Assembly (NCBI GenBank): GCA_905182995.1
Contig: CAJJDP010000014.1
Span: 256,856 to 320,855 of the forward strand
Length of the DNA stretch: 64,000 bases
DNA from: Paramecium octaurelia
Taxonomy: Eukaryota; Ciliophora; Oligohymenophorea; Peniculida; Parameciidae
Reading direction: 5' to 3'
The notes under the pieces were generated by a model. The model had not been told where the DNA came from. It did not search any database and saw nothing but the letters and a program-made list of their open reading frames with translations. The position numbers and the translations under genes are program-made. Below, one piece after another: positions 48,342-60,567 of this stretch (the stretch's first letter is position 1; every line of letters starts with the position of its first letter).

Positions 48342-48762
48342 TATAAAAATTCTTAATAATTACGGTTTATATTCGCTTGATAAATACAGAAAAAGTTGGT
48401 TTTTATAGTATCTATCTAGTTTTAAGTATTCAATTAATATCTTATTCTTCAATTAATCAATATTAACAAGTCCTTAATATATTTTAATAAACATATTTTC
48501 TCTTTAACTAAAATTATATATTAAATTTCAAAATATTAATAACTATTGATTAATATTATTAAATTTAGAATATCATAATAAACATCCTCCATATGATAGA
48601 AAATAATACAGGTAAATACTTTTAATATAAATAGTTATCAATCAATCCTCAAAGTAAAGATATATAAAAGATGAATTTCTAATAAATAAGGATTTATTTA
48701 TTGATAATTTTAATGTTAAAACTCTAAACAGTTAAATTTTGAAATAATTATATATATTAATA

Positions 48763-51001
48763 TCAAAATATTAGATATTGATCATCAAAATTAGTCAATT
48801 TTAATATTTCTTTTATTATTTCTCCTTAATATTTTAGATGGCCTGTCACTTTTTAAGTAAAATTGTGATTCTTCACATTTGGATACATACTCTCAACTGA
48901 ATTTAGTCCTAATATAACATCAATTTAATATTTACCACAAGGTTTGATTGCTTTATTATACACAGGAAGTGCATATTGTAATACATTATCTTATTCACCA
49001 TAAACATTATGAAAGGTCCCAGAAATACATCTGTAATCCAATTTTGATAATAGATTCTTATCTGCAACTCCTCCCATCATTAATACGTTGTGTATTATTT
49101 AATATTTTTCTTTCTTTTGTAATTTAATTAATTATTTTAAACAATAGTATACTATTACCGTTCCCAGAGAAAAACCAATTAGATTTATCGATTTAGTCCC
49201 TAAATAATTTTATTCAAGAAAATAAGCTAAATATTTTCCAACTATCTTTGCTTCTTTATAGGCTTCGTTAAATTACATTAAAGTTTTAGAAGCCAAACCC
49301 ACAATCCCAAATATTGCAAATCCCAATAATGAGGAAGCAAAAAGGGAAACCAATCCACCATATTTTAAAATAGATTTATAGCATGAAGCACTCCACCCAA
49401 GAACTAATGTTTCAAGATAAGAATCTTAATTAAATGGCCAAAGATTAGCTACTTTCTGGTCACTTTATGTTATGAATCCATTTACAAATATAGTGATCAC
49501 ATTAGATCTCAGCTTACCTCCACTTAGAGATTATAAATAGAACATTTCTGGTTTCGCATATCGTTTTAAATCTTATGGTTTCAATTATTCGATATTACTG
49601 ATAAATTTAGTAAACTTATCAGAAAGTATATCATCAATTTTGTCTTATCGATCATTGTTTTAATATAAAGAAGAAAAATAGTAAGCCTAATTTTTTGATC
49701 TAAATTTAGATAAAGCTTCTCGATTCTGACCAAAAAGTTCAATTTAAATTTTCTCTTTCTTATTTTTAATATTAAGAACTACTATATTTGTTGATTTTTC
49801 ATTTAACTATTAAACTATTTAGTAATGAATTTTTCCCAGAACCTTATCAGCCAGCTTTAAGATTTAAGAATTAGTAAATTCCCATCTGCCATCATTGATT
49901 TCTTAACAAAATTTTAATAAAAAAGCATGGCTTGATGGTTAATATTTTTCAATATACATTGACTTATTGTTATATTTAAAACCTGATAATAAAATGAAGA
50001 GTTCAATAATTAATTCCATTGTTTGTTTTACTGAAAAATTTTCAAAAAAGTACTTTTAAATCCTTTACTCTTTTTAATTAAATATCTAGTTAATGTCATC
50101 TTAATTTAATTAAAGATACTATATACTAGATAACTCTAAAATGAATTTTTAAAAACCTAATTGAACATCTTAAAATTTTGATTTATTCATTTAATATGCA
50201 AATTCTATAAGTTGTATGATAACAGTTTTATTCAACATCTAAAACTTTTAATTAATTAAATAATTTTCAACATAATATTTAACTATAGGTTTGTAGTATT
50301 GTTTTTGTGTAATTGCTTTTTATATTTCAATTGTTTAATATATCAATTTTTTCTTCAATTTTTCTTCAAATTTAATCAAAACCCAATTCATACATTTGGG
50401 TTAAAATTGATAGATGCTTTAAACAAATTTCATTTAACTTTATTAATATTCTTCATTTAATGAAATAATATTTTTCTTTTTTGACAAAGTTATATCAAAT
50501 TTTTGATATTTTTATTTTAAAGGTTAAAGAAGTTACAAATACAATGAGTTTTATTTTTCCTTTGCTATTTTTCTTACTTTTTTTGCAATAACAATTTCAA
50601 TTTTTTATTTATACAAAAGATAATTATGTTTTGACTTATGGTTAAATTGCTTCTCTATTTAATTACATGTATCAATGTACACAGAACCAAATTTATAGGC
50701 AAATGTAGACTAATTATTAAAAGAATTTTGATCTTGTACTTCAAGCACATTGATTTTTTAAAGAACATATTAGGCTAAGAAGTTTATTTCATCTTCATTA
50801 TTTACTATAGCTGATTCCTAATATATGAATATTTTTTACTATATCTTTTCCAAAAAGAGCTTCTTATAATTGAATCATTTCTAATAGAAATTGCTTAAAA
50901 TAATATTTATTGCTATAAAAAATTATCATGCACCTTAATATTAGTTTTAAATAAGAAAGTGTAAGTATTGCATAATTCAAAATTTATTTTTTTGTGTTCA
51001 T
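48763..51001 (-). CDS. DUF726/TMCO4-type membrane-associated alpha/beta-hydrolase
   Basis: With one intron (50818-50839) the frame reaches 738 residues from ATG at 51001; the true start may lie at 51064, 50929 or 50878. The C-terminal ~250 residues have DUF726 hallmarks: 'RSNVITIFVNGFITQSDQK', 'LVLGWSAS', a two-helix hydrophobic hairpin ('GLVSLFASSLLGFAIFGIVG'), the nucleophile elbow 'LIGFSLGTVIVYYCL' (GxSxG), 'HNVLMMGGVADKN', 'NVYGEQDNVLQYAL' and the final 'VTGHLKYQ' His. This fits a Ser-Asp-His hydrolase, probably lipase-like and membrane-bound, as in TMCO4 and yeast Mil1. The long Lys/Gln-rich N-terminal region is lineage-specific. Confidence 0.8.
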
Positions 51002-51398
51002 TTGTGTAATAATTAGTTTTAAGATATAATAAAATTTTCTTTTTTTTGTAACCAAAATTTACATGTTTCTAATTGGTAGTCTATTGAAAATTATTAGTAA
51101 CTTGCTTTATTTATTCTCCATTTCCAAATTCCATTTAGTTTATTTTTCTTCAAATTGTAAATGATATTTAGCTGAAACGCAGAATAATATCTAGATTAAG
51201 AAGGTAGTAATCTCTCAATGCTAAAGAGTTCATAAACGTCATATTTTTTGATTATTCTTGTTGAGATCCTTCTAATTGTGATGAAAGTCTTGCTCTTATT
51301 AAGAATAAATATTTATTTTATGTTATAATTTATATAATAAGGCAAAATAATTTTAAAGATGTTTTTTCAGTATATAAATTATAATACTGATTATTTTT

Positions 51399-51635
51399 TC
51401 AGCTAATCAAACAACACTTTTAATTTTCATTATCGTATTTATTAAAGTTATGCTCTTTCCAACAATCTACTAATATTATTTAATGTATTTTTTTTTCTTT
51501 CATAATTTCATCAATGAAAGTAACCTAATGCATTTTATATCCCTTCAAAATGGGATGACCTTTTTTATCAATTCTTACTCCTTCACTCAATTTCTTAGAA
51601 CTCAACCTTGTTCTTGATACTTAAGGCACTTCCAT
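51399..51635 (-). CDS. small CaaX-ending protein, 78 aa
   Basis: A 79-codon frame starting at ATG just after an in-frame TGA and ending '...NENQKCCLIS'. The last four residues, CLIS, form a CaaX box for prenylation (Ser at X favours farnesyl), and the preceding Cys could be palmitoylated, so a membrane-bound peptide is expected. The body includes a basic start ('SRTRLSSKKLSEG') and 'YKMHQVTFIDEIMKEKKIH'. The family is not recognised. It is one of two 78-residue proteins in the window with a lipidation signal, the other (5158-5394) at the opposite terminus. A neighbouring minus-strand gene starts about 0.4 kb downstream. Confidence 0.55.
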
Positions 51636-52335
51636 TTTTCAATAATTTTAAATTAAACATATTTAAGATTATTTCAATGTAAGTCACTTCGTATCCTACA
51701 GAATGTTTTGAAGTTTAAGTTCACTGTTTTAAATTGAAGTTCTCATTTAGGAATCTGATTCTTGGCTCTTTGGTTTTAATTATTTTTGTCTAATTTAGTT
51801 AATCACAAATTGATTCAACCTTAGAAATGAAATAAGATTTAAAATAGACAATTATATAAAAACATAATATTTATAACTATATTTCTGTTGATACTTTGAT
51901 GTATTATATCCATGCTTGATTTGATACGTTTAAAGTTATTTGGGTTACTATTTTTTTAATTTTTAATTTGTTATTAAGTTTATATAATATAATTAACTGA
52001 AGGATTGTGAATATATTGACAATCAAATAAGAATTAGGCCTGTCTTGCTGTTTAGGAACACTGAGTTGTAATTAAATATCTTAATTTTATGAAAAAAAAA
52101 ATATTTCAGCACTTTAATATTCTGAATAAATTACAAAAAAGAATATATAATCAATGTAAATGATATATTTATAAACTTAGTATTAAATTAAATAAAGATT
52201 ATTAGTAGTATTCTGCAGCTTATGATTTAATGATGTCTGTTTACCTTATTCTTATATAATTTGAATTGATTGTACTTGATCTCAAAAGTTTATAATATAA
52301 TTTAATAATTATATATAAATATATATAATTGTTCA
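51636..52335. other. intergenic AT-rich stretch
   Basis: No supported gene. It lies between the divergent starts of the CaaX protein and the Ser-rich orphan at 52336. Confidence 0.5.
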
Positions 52336-53459
52336 ATGCTTAAGGCTGAAAAAGGTTGGGAGATTGATGAATCTCAATACCTTGATAATTTAATAAGTGG
52401 AAATCTTGAAAAGACTTAGGAGAAAAGAAAATTCGTTATTACTAGCCATAGAGTTAGAACTTTGTCATAACCAAAAATAGTCCCTTCAAGTATTTAGTCA
52501 TGTAGAAAGCATTTGATATCAAGATCGTAAATTCAAACTGCAAAATAGAACTTGTAATTTAATTTTGTAATTTTGGATTAAATACTTCAAAGAAAAAGAT
52601 CAAATCATCTTTCTCATTTATCATAATTATCCTTCTCTCCCACTAAACAAAGTCTTTAGTGTTAATCATAAAATTCATTTAGAAAAAATAATTCAAAGTG
52701 TAATATAGTAAATATGAGCAATTTGCTGATGAATTCTCCGAAAACAATATAGAGATCTCAAATATAATTAAGTCAAGTACTTGGTAGAGTTTATAAATGA
52801 TAATTATAATATTTTCATATGAGAAAATGACTAAATAAGAGAAATATTTAATGATTGAATTGAACACATAGGAAAATATAAGGATTTTAATTTTATATTT
52901 ATTTTATATGAAAACTTCAATTCCTGTATTATCAAAGAAGCCAATAAATCTTATGAAACTGAATTGTTAGAAGATAATGAGCCAAATAAATCAAGAATAC
53001 GTACCTACACAAACCAATTTTCATAGTCCAATCAAACCTAAAAAGAAGAAAAACTAACATTTCACATTTGCGTTATCTACAATTGAACAATATTAAACAA
53101 TTAACTACAATGATGAACCGAAACTACCGGAAATAAGGAGATAGAGAAACGATTCTTTTAATTAATCATTTAAGTTACATGTAGACATAAAGAAGTCTGA
53201 AGATGGTTAAATTCTTTCACTGGAGAAATGGTAAGGTCCAAAAAAGAGAAGCTAATCACCAGCCAGAAGATCCACAAAAATATTACCTCCAGTGAATGTT
53301 AATTATAAATAAAGAAATAGTCAAAGTCTAATGGTTTTGAGAAGCCAATAATTGGAGGAAATGAAAAAATTGTAACGACTCATAAAAGATGTTTTGACCA
53401 AACAAGACCATTAAATGAATCATCATTTCGATTCATTATAGCAAGAACTCTCGGAATGA
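52336..53459 (+). CDS. Ser/Lys-rich orphan protein, exon structure partly unresolved
   Basis: ATG at 52336 gives 'MLKAEKGWEIDESQYLDNLI'; a first intron at 52527-52548 is clear and a second near 52564-52589 is likely. The last exon is unambiguous ('RSQSPARRSTKILPPVNVNY', 'SQQLEEMKKLQRLIKDVLTK') and ends TGA at 53457. Middle exons between about 52800 and 53100 can be read in more than one frame, so the protein length is uncertain (roughly 300-340 residues). It is rich in Ser, Gln and basic residues with a short C-terminal coiled coil; no domain is recognised. A cytoskeleton- or nucleus-associated protein would fit the composition. Confidence 0.5.
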
Positions 53460-53556
53460 ATGGATGGTATTTTAATTGCTTTCTCTTTTTAACAAAAATT
53501 AAATTGTATTTAATAATAAAGTATTATTTTTCGCAAGTTCTTAATTTAAAATTAAT

Positions 53557-53740
53557 ATGAAAATGCCATTTCCATTAAATGCTCGACTCGCTAAGCCATC
53601 TGAAGAGGATGAAATTGGAAGTGACAATTTTCTTATCAAATGAGAATTCAGACTGATCGAATTGTATATGGAATTATTTGGATCATCAATCTATATTAAA
53701 GAAGGTATTATAGATAAACGTTTAGGTGTGGTCAAATATA
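53557..53740 (+). pseudogene. short ORF interrupted by an in-frame TGA
   Basis: ATG at 53557 encodes 28 residues ('MKMPFPLNARLAKPSEED' ...) to TGA at 53641-53643. The same frame carries on at once with protein-like sequence, 'EFRLIELYMELFGSSIYIK' and 'EGIIDKRLGVVKY'. Since TGA is the only stop here, this is a nonsense-broken gene, a readthrough candidate, a recoded codon or a sequencing error (TGG to TGA would be Trp). The downstream gene begins at 53829, so the unit is small. Confidence 0.4.
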
Positions 53741-53828
53741 TTTAATTAAAACCAAAAATAATAATTTTTTCTCTGTTGGTTGAGTATATATATATTTTTA
53801 TACATGTTTTGCTATCATTAAATATTAA

Positions 53829-55488
53829 ATGTAAGATAGTGAAGCTAATAAATAATCCTAAAATCAAGAGAAGGCTAAACTATATAAGTGGAGATGGGTT
53901 GTCTTGATTTTATTCACCTTGGCTGTGTTTATGAATAGCATACCAGGCGAAATCTATGTTCCTGCTTCAAGTGAGACTTAGCTAATTTATTCTGAAAGTG
54001 AAACCATGATTACTTTGGCTTAAACTAGTTATGTAATAATGCATCCAATTTTATCGATCCCTTGTTCTTAGTGTAATTAATACAAACATAAAATATTAGT
54101 CATTGTGAAGTATGGATGGGCAAAGGCAACAAACATAGGTGTGGCATTGACAATAGGAGGCAGTTTAATCAAATTGCTTGTTAATCAAACGGGGTAATTA
54201 TTTTATAGAATCATATAGATTTTTTATTATCGTGATTGGTTAGGCATTAATTGGAGCTGGAAAGCCGTTTATTTTGAATGCTCAGGCTTCAATGGCATAA
54301 AGCTGGTTTTATCCAGAATCACGAACATCAATTATTATAGCTTTAAATGTTCTTAATTTAATATCTAATGTCGTAACATTAATGATACCAGGAAAATGGA
54401 TTTTTAGAACCTATGATTTTGAGGATACTCCTGAATCCATAGAAGAGGGAAAGGAATTGGTTAATAAATTAAATTTGGTTTGTTTGTATATGGTGCTGAC
54501 ATTGATTCCTTGCTTTTTCTTCTTAAGAAGTGCAGCCCCCACAGCACCATCTGCACTAGTATAGAAAGAGGAGAAACAAGGCAACATTAAGAAAACTATT
54601 ATTAAGATATTGTCCAATCACAATTTTCAGTGTTGCTTACTGGCATATTCTGTTTACTTGGGATTAGTCAAATGCTTAGTCTTGATCCTACCTTACCTCA
54701 TCAGACCTGCTGGCTATGGTAAAGGGGAAGTATCCATAGCTGGATCAATAGCCATGGCTTCTGCGGCAATTAGTTAATCTACATTGGCTGCCTTCATATA
54801 GAAATTTAAAAATGTCAAAACCTAACTCATCAAAGTCCTGATGGCAATATCAACAGGTTCCTTAGGATTATTCTACTTTTCTTTAGTAAATGGCAATTTG
54901 ATTTTCATATACTTTGCTATTGGACTTGTGGGATTCTTTATCATGCCAATTGCACCTGTTTTGATGGATATAAGTTGTGATGTCATTTTCCCCATCAGTC
55001 CAAGTTTCGCTATTGGGATAATGTACATAGGATCTTAATTATTGTTGGTTATCTTCACTCAAGGGGAGGCTGTTTTGGTTGGTGGTGCGAATAGTACTAT
55101 GGCTAGAGTAACAATCACTTTGATTTTGGACATGGGTTTGTAATTGCTTGGTTTATTTTTGTTCTCATTCATCAGAATTAGCAGAGGGGCAGTCACTTAA
55201 TCCACTGTAAATATTGTATATCAATAATAGCATGCTGTAGCTCCTACTGATACCTAGGAATCTTTGGTTCAGGGAAGATCTTTATTTGAGAAGGGATAGG
55301 CATTCTCTTCATCCTATGCTGGAAGTTCCTTTTTCAATGTTCAATCAGCTATTGCCTTTATTGGAACTACTCCAACAGCACCATATACTGATCTTTAGAA
55401 AGGCTCAAAATTCGATGCATTCACATCAGAGATAGCGTAATGGTAAAACAACGATGCTCAACAACAAGAATAGGGTCAATAGTAATGA
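53829..55488 (+). CDS. FLVCR-like major facilitator transporter, 535 aa
   Basis: Three exons; introns 54073-54099 and 54194-54218. About twelve hydrophobic helices: helix 1 'RWVVLILFTLAVFMNSIP', then 'VIMHPILSIPCSQ', 'KYGWAKATNIGVALTIGGSL', 'FFIIVIGQALIGAGKPFIL', 'ASMAQSWFYPESRTSIII', 'LYMVLTLIPCFFFLRSAAP', and so on. 'IPCSQ...KYGWAKAT' and 'GQALIGAGKPFILNAQASMAQSWF' match the FLVCR/SLC49 pattern (I-P-x-x...GxRK and GQPFxLNxPxKxAAxWF). Animal members carry heme or choline; the cargo here is not predictable. A Gln/Ser-rich tail of ~90 residues follows. It lies head-to-tail with the MIR protein. Confidence 0.82.
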
Positions 55489-55740
55489 ATTTAAATAACA
55501 AAGTTTTCACAATTATTTTCTTTATGGTTTTTTCAATAAGTTTTTAATTACAATATTAAGTATAATCTTCTAGAATTAGAATTACGATCAAAATATCATT
55601 GTCGTCATTCCATAGATAGATTAATTATTAATTTTTGTATATTAAAATAAATATTATAGAATAGACTTAATCAATATTCACATTAAAATATATATTGAAA
55701 TGTGTTATTATTTTTTTAAGTGAAAACAGTTCTATTTCAA

Positions 55741-56907
55741 ATGGATTAATCTTCCAAGTTAAAATAAGGAACATTGATTTAATTAAGACATGTGACTACG
55801 AAATAATATTTAAAAGGAACCATTCATTTTGTAGTAATGAGAAGCTTTTTAAGAAATAAAGAGCTTGAAGATTACTATTTGGGAACCACTCCGAAAGAAG
55901 ATGACTTCTATACTTACTTTATTATTGAAAAATACCTACCAACTGATAATAATTTAGAACTAGGGAATATTGTATCAATAAAAAACTATGGATTACAATA
56001 ATATGTGAATCTAAATCCATAAAAATAATCAGAAGTTACCAAACAGTGTTATGCCTGTGTATGTTAAGATAAACACTATTTTGTTATCCAGCCTTAGAAT
56101 AACATATTCACTAGTAATAGCAACTCTATTGACACTTCCATAGCTTAAAAGTACGTTAGATTTACATCAATTGATAATGGATATAGTTTGCATTCTCATA
56201 TAGTTTCTTATAAATCCTAAAATTTATCACAATATAATGAAGTCTCAGGAATTAAAAATTGTGATAACAATACTTTATGGGAAATCCTTCCTGTTCAGGA
56301 GAATTCAATCAAGAATTTCATTCATAAAGTTCAAACTTATGAATAAATTAAAATATACAATGGAGACGTCATAATACTTAGGAATCTTTTGACAGGTTGG
56401 ACCCTACATTCTCATACAACATGCTATAAATCAACAAAATTATAAGAAGTTTCTCTCTTCAGTTATCCAAGAGATAGTACTATATTTAAATTAAATAATA
56501 GACAATGATTTTTGGATTATTACTAAGGCCAACCTGAAAGAAAGAGATGATGGAATATTTAGAAAAAATGATGAAATTGTGCTTCGACATAATTAAACTC
56601 AAAAGTTTCTTTCATGTTCCAATATGTAATCATACAGCCAATCAGGATATTAAGTTCATGGGTCTGAGTGCAGCGCAAATATCGGATTTTCATTTGAATG
56701 TATAAAATACCATTATTTAATATAGAATTCGATAATCAACCTCTACAAGTCAATCACCCATTCTTAATCAAACATAGTACGAAAAACCTTTACTTATCCT
56801 AATCGAATTTTCAGACAGAAAGCAAAATAGGAATTTAAAAAGAGGCTGTCTTTGTGTAAAATGTCACTGACTTATGTTTATGGGTAGTAGAATTAAGAAA
56901 ACAATGA
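55741..56907 (+). CDS. MIR-domain protein, 371 aa
   Basis: Three exons; introns 56477-56501 and 56700-56725. Several MIR motifs occur: 'TLIQLRHVTTKQYLKG' at the start, 'YSLHSHIVSYKSQNLSQYNEV', 'GWTLHSHTTCYKSTKLQEVS', 'DEIVLRHNQTQKFLSC' and 'HPFLIKHSTKNLYLSQ', with 'NNDFWII' and 'DLCLWVVEL' as the closing Trp-x-(I/V) elements. MIR folds (beta-trefoils) occur in protein O-mannosyltransferases, IP3 and ryanodine receptors and SDF2. No signal peptide or membrane helix is visible, so this is a stand-alone MIR protein, perhaps a receptor-fragment-like ligand binder. The stop lies 76 bp from the end of the facing BI-1 gene. Confidence 0.8.
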
Positions 56908-56983
56908 GGTTTAGTTTCAATTTCTGAAATAAAAGGATTTTATAATTTTATTGTTTATGTAATGATTATTCATTTATTTCTTC

Positions 56984-57818
56984 TCAATTTTTTCCAGTTA
57001 GCTATGCTAATAATTTTAACAATTCCAAAAATAGTATGATTATGTCGATATACAAAATGAGGGCCCCGATTATGTAGTCATCCTTTTGTAATGAGTGTCT
57101 CTATAAATACTCTATATAATTAATACCTTTGAACCAACGATTAATTGAGTGTCAACAATAATGTAAATGGAGTACACAAATATCGCAAAAATTGAATATA
57201 TGATTGACAACAAGCGGCTTGGAAATATGAGAGTGAAAATAAAAAGCAATAATAAACATATAGCTAAAGACCAAAGGAGCCCTGTGCAGATTGTAAAATC
57301 CTCTTTTGTTGTGCATGCATACAGTGTTAATCCCATGGTCATTAGGACTGTCATAGATAAGGCAATAACTATTAACTCGACTAATGTAATTATTCATCTA
57401 ATACTTCCATTTGAATTTTGAGTGGCAACAGTGCAGCAAATGAAGGAGACAACATATGCTTCACACAAGGTGAAAAGACTCAATAAAATATAGTTTTTTG
57501 GTGCTCTTCTTGCATTAGCCTTGCAACAAAGGAGAAAACACATCAAGACTATAGCAGATATGGCAGCGAAGACAAAAAGAAATATTTCTTGTACAACAAA
57601 TTTCGTAACAGCTTCTTGTGTTATACACCATACAGTTAGCAATGCTGTAAATAGCAATTGTAAGGATAAGATAGAATACACCTAAATTCATAAGTCTAAA
57701 AACGTACTTTTCTAATGAATCCTAATCTACTGGTCAAAGAAGAATCTACTTCATCTACTCCTTTGATGTGTACGCTACTATCGACTATTGGTTGTTTCTC
57801 TTCGTCCCTTGCTTACAT
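56984..57818 (-). CDS. Bax inhibitor-1/TMBIM family membrane protein, 252 aa
   Basis: Four exons; introns 57101-57126, 57381-57404 and 57682-57707. After a charged N-terminus come about seven membrane helices in the BI-1 arrangement: 'GFIRKVYSILSLQLLFTALL' (family motif FIRKVYxxLxxQL), 'FLFVFAAISAIVLMCFLLCC', 'APKNYILLSLFTLCEAY' (the conserved N-Y..L...T..E), 'ALSMTVLMTMGLTLYA', 'LLWSLAICLLLLFIFTLIF', 'IYIIVDTQLIVGSK' (the D of the pH-sensor pair) and 'KDDYIIGALILYIDIIILFL'. These proteins are calcium leak channels of ER or Golgi membranes and modulate cell death and stress. Length and end ('LLKLLAQLTGKN') are typical. Confidence 0.93.
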
Positions 57819-58225
57819 TGAATTAAAGAGTTTAATAATAAATATTGAGTATTAAAGTCTAATTCAATACATATAATATGATTATTAATTTCTATCAAAA
57901 ATCTCTATGATTGGTGCCCAAGTTTCTCTTAACCTCCTTATTGTGATTTTGCTTCATTTTCATCAACATCTAGCCCTCCAAATCTAAATGAGTATCATTT
58001 AAAATTATTATATATATATATGTCAATTATTTATGTTGTAGCTATTTTGATACTTAATTGGGATATTGAATTTTAAATGAATTTGATGTTTAAATGATAA
58101 CAAAATTACTGTAATTTCGATTAACTTATTCTTTAATCTTGTTTGATAGATGGAATAATCATAGAAAAAAGAATTAATGTAATTAATATTTGCTCGAATT
58201 TCATAATTATTAATAATCAAATCAA

Positions 58226-59679
58226 ATGAATGATGGAGACAATAGCAAGATGTTTTCCAAAAAATTAAATCCAGGAACAGTTATTGCAGGCAAATATAAA
58301 TTGTTGGAGAAAATTGGTGCAGGATCTTTTGGAATGGTCTTTAAAACTTAAAACCTTAAAAATGGGGAATTGATTGCAACTAAGTTTGAGAAAAGGGATG
58401 AAAGTCAAAAAGGTGTAAGTTTGCTAATTAGAGAAATCAAAGTATTATAAGATGTTAAAGGTTTGAAAGGTATGATTTAATAAAATTTAAAGGTTTTCCA
58501 TAATTAAAATTCTATGGTCGAGACGACCATTACAACTTCTTTATGGAATCTTATTTAGGAATGAATCTAGAATAACTAATGAGAAAATGCAATGGAAAGT
58601 TTAGCTAAAATACTGTATTGAAGATTGGTCTATAATTGTTAGAACGGGTTTAAGGTATTGAAATTTAAAAATAGTAGCTTTTCACGAAAAAAACCTAATT
58701 CACAGAGATATCAAACCAGAAAATTTTACGATTGGTCGGCAAGATGGAACTCAAATTTTCGTTATTGATTTCGGATTATCAAAGTATTATCGAGACAGTA
58801 ATGGGAAGCATATTCCCTTTACGAGTAACAAAGGATTGATTGGCACAGCTAGATATGCAAGTGTGAATGCATTGATAGGTTATATATACAATAGATATAG
58901 CTATTAGGAAATGAGTAATCCAGAAGAGATGACATTGAATCATTAGCTTATGTACTCATTTATTTCTATTTGGGGGAGTTGCCTTGGTAAAATATTTAAG
59001 TAGCTAACAAAGAAGATAAATATAAGAAAATACTGTAAATGAAATAAAACAATTCTTTGGATAAATTAAATGACTTATTACCTAAAGTATCTATCAATAA
59101 TTTATTAAGTCTCTAGTAAAGTTGCTGAAAATATCAAAGTCATACGAATTTCAACATACTCCAGATTATGCTGGTTTGAAGAAACTCTTTTAAGATGATT
59201 TAAGTATAGATTCTAAATTTGATTGGGAGAAAATACAAGGTCTATTTTCAGAGAAGAACAATTTGAGTGTCTCAATTGATGTCTAATCAAATACAAATTA
59301 ATTTGATGATTTAATTGATATATATCCTGGTTTGTAAAATTCGATGTGCAAAGTGACACAATAAGAAACTAAATTTATAAATGGTAGATTGGATAATAGT
59401 CGGAGAAACATCATATATTTGGAAGTTCCCAAAAGAAACTCAACAATTCTTGAAGGAGTTTCTAGTCCAGGGGGAACTATAGTTTCTTTTAACACCTCTA
59501 AAATGAATCATTATGAGGGGTCAAATAGAAATCTCGCCTCTTATAAATAATTTATTGATGTCCAAGTCTAATCTTTAGAAAATGATTATGATGATGATTA
59601 TACACCAAATCAAGATGATTCACCTTGTCTATATGTTAGAAACTTTGTAGTAGGCTCTAAATACAAGGATCATCATTGA
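58226..59679 (+). CDS. casein kinase 1 family protein kinase, 452 aa
   Basis: Five exons; introns 58470-58492, 58655-58674 (20 nt), 58879-58907 and 59087-59109. CK1 features: 'KYKLLEKIGAGSFGMVFK', 'IATKFEKRDE' (catalytic Lys in an unusual ATKF context), 'LKGFPQLKFYGRDDHYNFF', 'LIHRDIKPENFTIG', 'FVIDFGLSKYYRD', 'GLIGTARYASVNA' and '[24 protein letters not shown]' (the CK1 diagnostic RRDDxES and LPWQ), then 'PDYAGLKKLF'. A Ser/Asn/Asp-rich regulatory tail of ~150 residues follows. CK1 enzymes are constitutively active and prefer primed or acidic substrates; Paramecium and relatives have many, often cortical or ciliary. Start and stop are unambiguous. Confidence 0.92.
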
Positions 59680-59733
59680 ATTTTGTTTATTGATTTCCCA
59701 ATATTTTTATTTATTCATTATTTATTAATCAAG

Positions 59734-60418
59734 ATGGATAAGGATCTATTCATATAGAAGTATGGAGAAAACAATTCAATCAAATAGATATTTTTGAGGA
59801 AAGCCTATCACAATTTTTTCATGCTCAGATCTAGTGTAAGGAAGGACTTAAAAAAGGTGAATAAGAGTGTAGATCCATCTAAATATTTATCCACAAAAAT
59901 CAAAACAGATTAAAGTAAAAGTTCATTTGTTGAGGTGTCAAACTTCACAAACAAAGATAACATGTACAGATATTATAACTAAAGTTAGATCATAGATGAC
60001 TGAGTTTCATTATAATAATCTAAGAAGTAAATGGTTGATGGATGAGAAATAGAATGAAGCATTCATATAAATATTGTAGAAAAAGCGGAAGCAATTAGAA
60101 TTGGAAGAGAAATAAAGAGAACTGGAAGTCTCTAAAATTTAATAAGCAATTTTATTAAGAGAGAATTTGGAAACTGATAGAAAGAGACAGTTTTATAAGG
60201 AAGCTGAATTGTTCAGAAATCAGTAAAGTGAAAGAAGACATTTAGAATAAGAAAAACTAAAATCTAAAGAATAAGAATACTTATTTTTGGCAAAAAGAAT
60301 GGCAGAAAATGAAGAACTTGCGAAGTTAGAACAGTAAATTGTGCGCAGACAGAAATGTAAAATGCAATTTTAAATGCTGGAATAACAAAGGAGAACAAAT
60401 TCATTTCTACTATCTTGA
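59734..60418 (+). CDS. coiled-coil protein, 219 aa
   Basis: Two exons joined over 59964-59988 (25 nt). Residues 1-80 are globular-looking and basic ('KQIFLRKAYHNFFMLRSSVR'); from about 95 to the end there is one long charged coiled coil ('ILQKKRKQLELEEKQREL', 'RKRQFYKEAELFRNQQSE', 'FLAKRMAENEELAKLEQQ'). No catalytic motif. It is placed head-to-tail 54 bp after the CK1 gene. Such proteins in ciliates are commonly basal-body, striated-fibre or axonemal components; that assignment is inference. Confidence 0.65.
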
Positions 60419-60567
60419 TTTTGATTAAAGTCTATTTTTGATATTTATGTTGCTCTACTAATATATACAACTTATTAATCTAAGATTTCAATAGTTTGAT
60501 TATTTTTGATATATCAAACATACCTATACATTTAAGTTTGTAGTTAGATATTGTAAATTGAGTTCTA

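Noticed and set aside
57167..57421. 84-aa + strand ORF
   Set aside because: Antisense to the BI-1 gene exons; membrane-protein antisense frames are commonly open.
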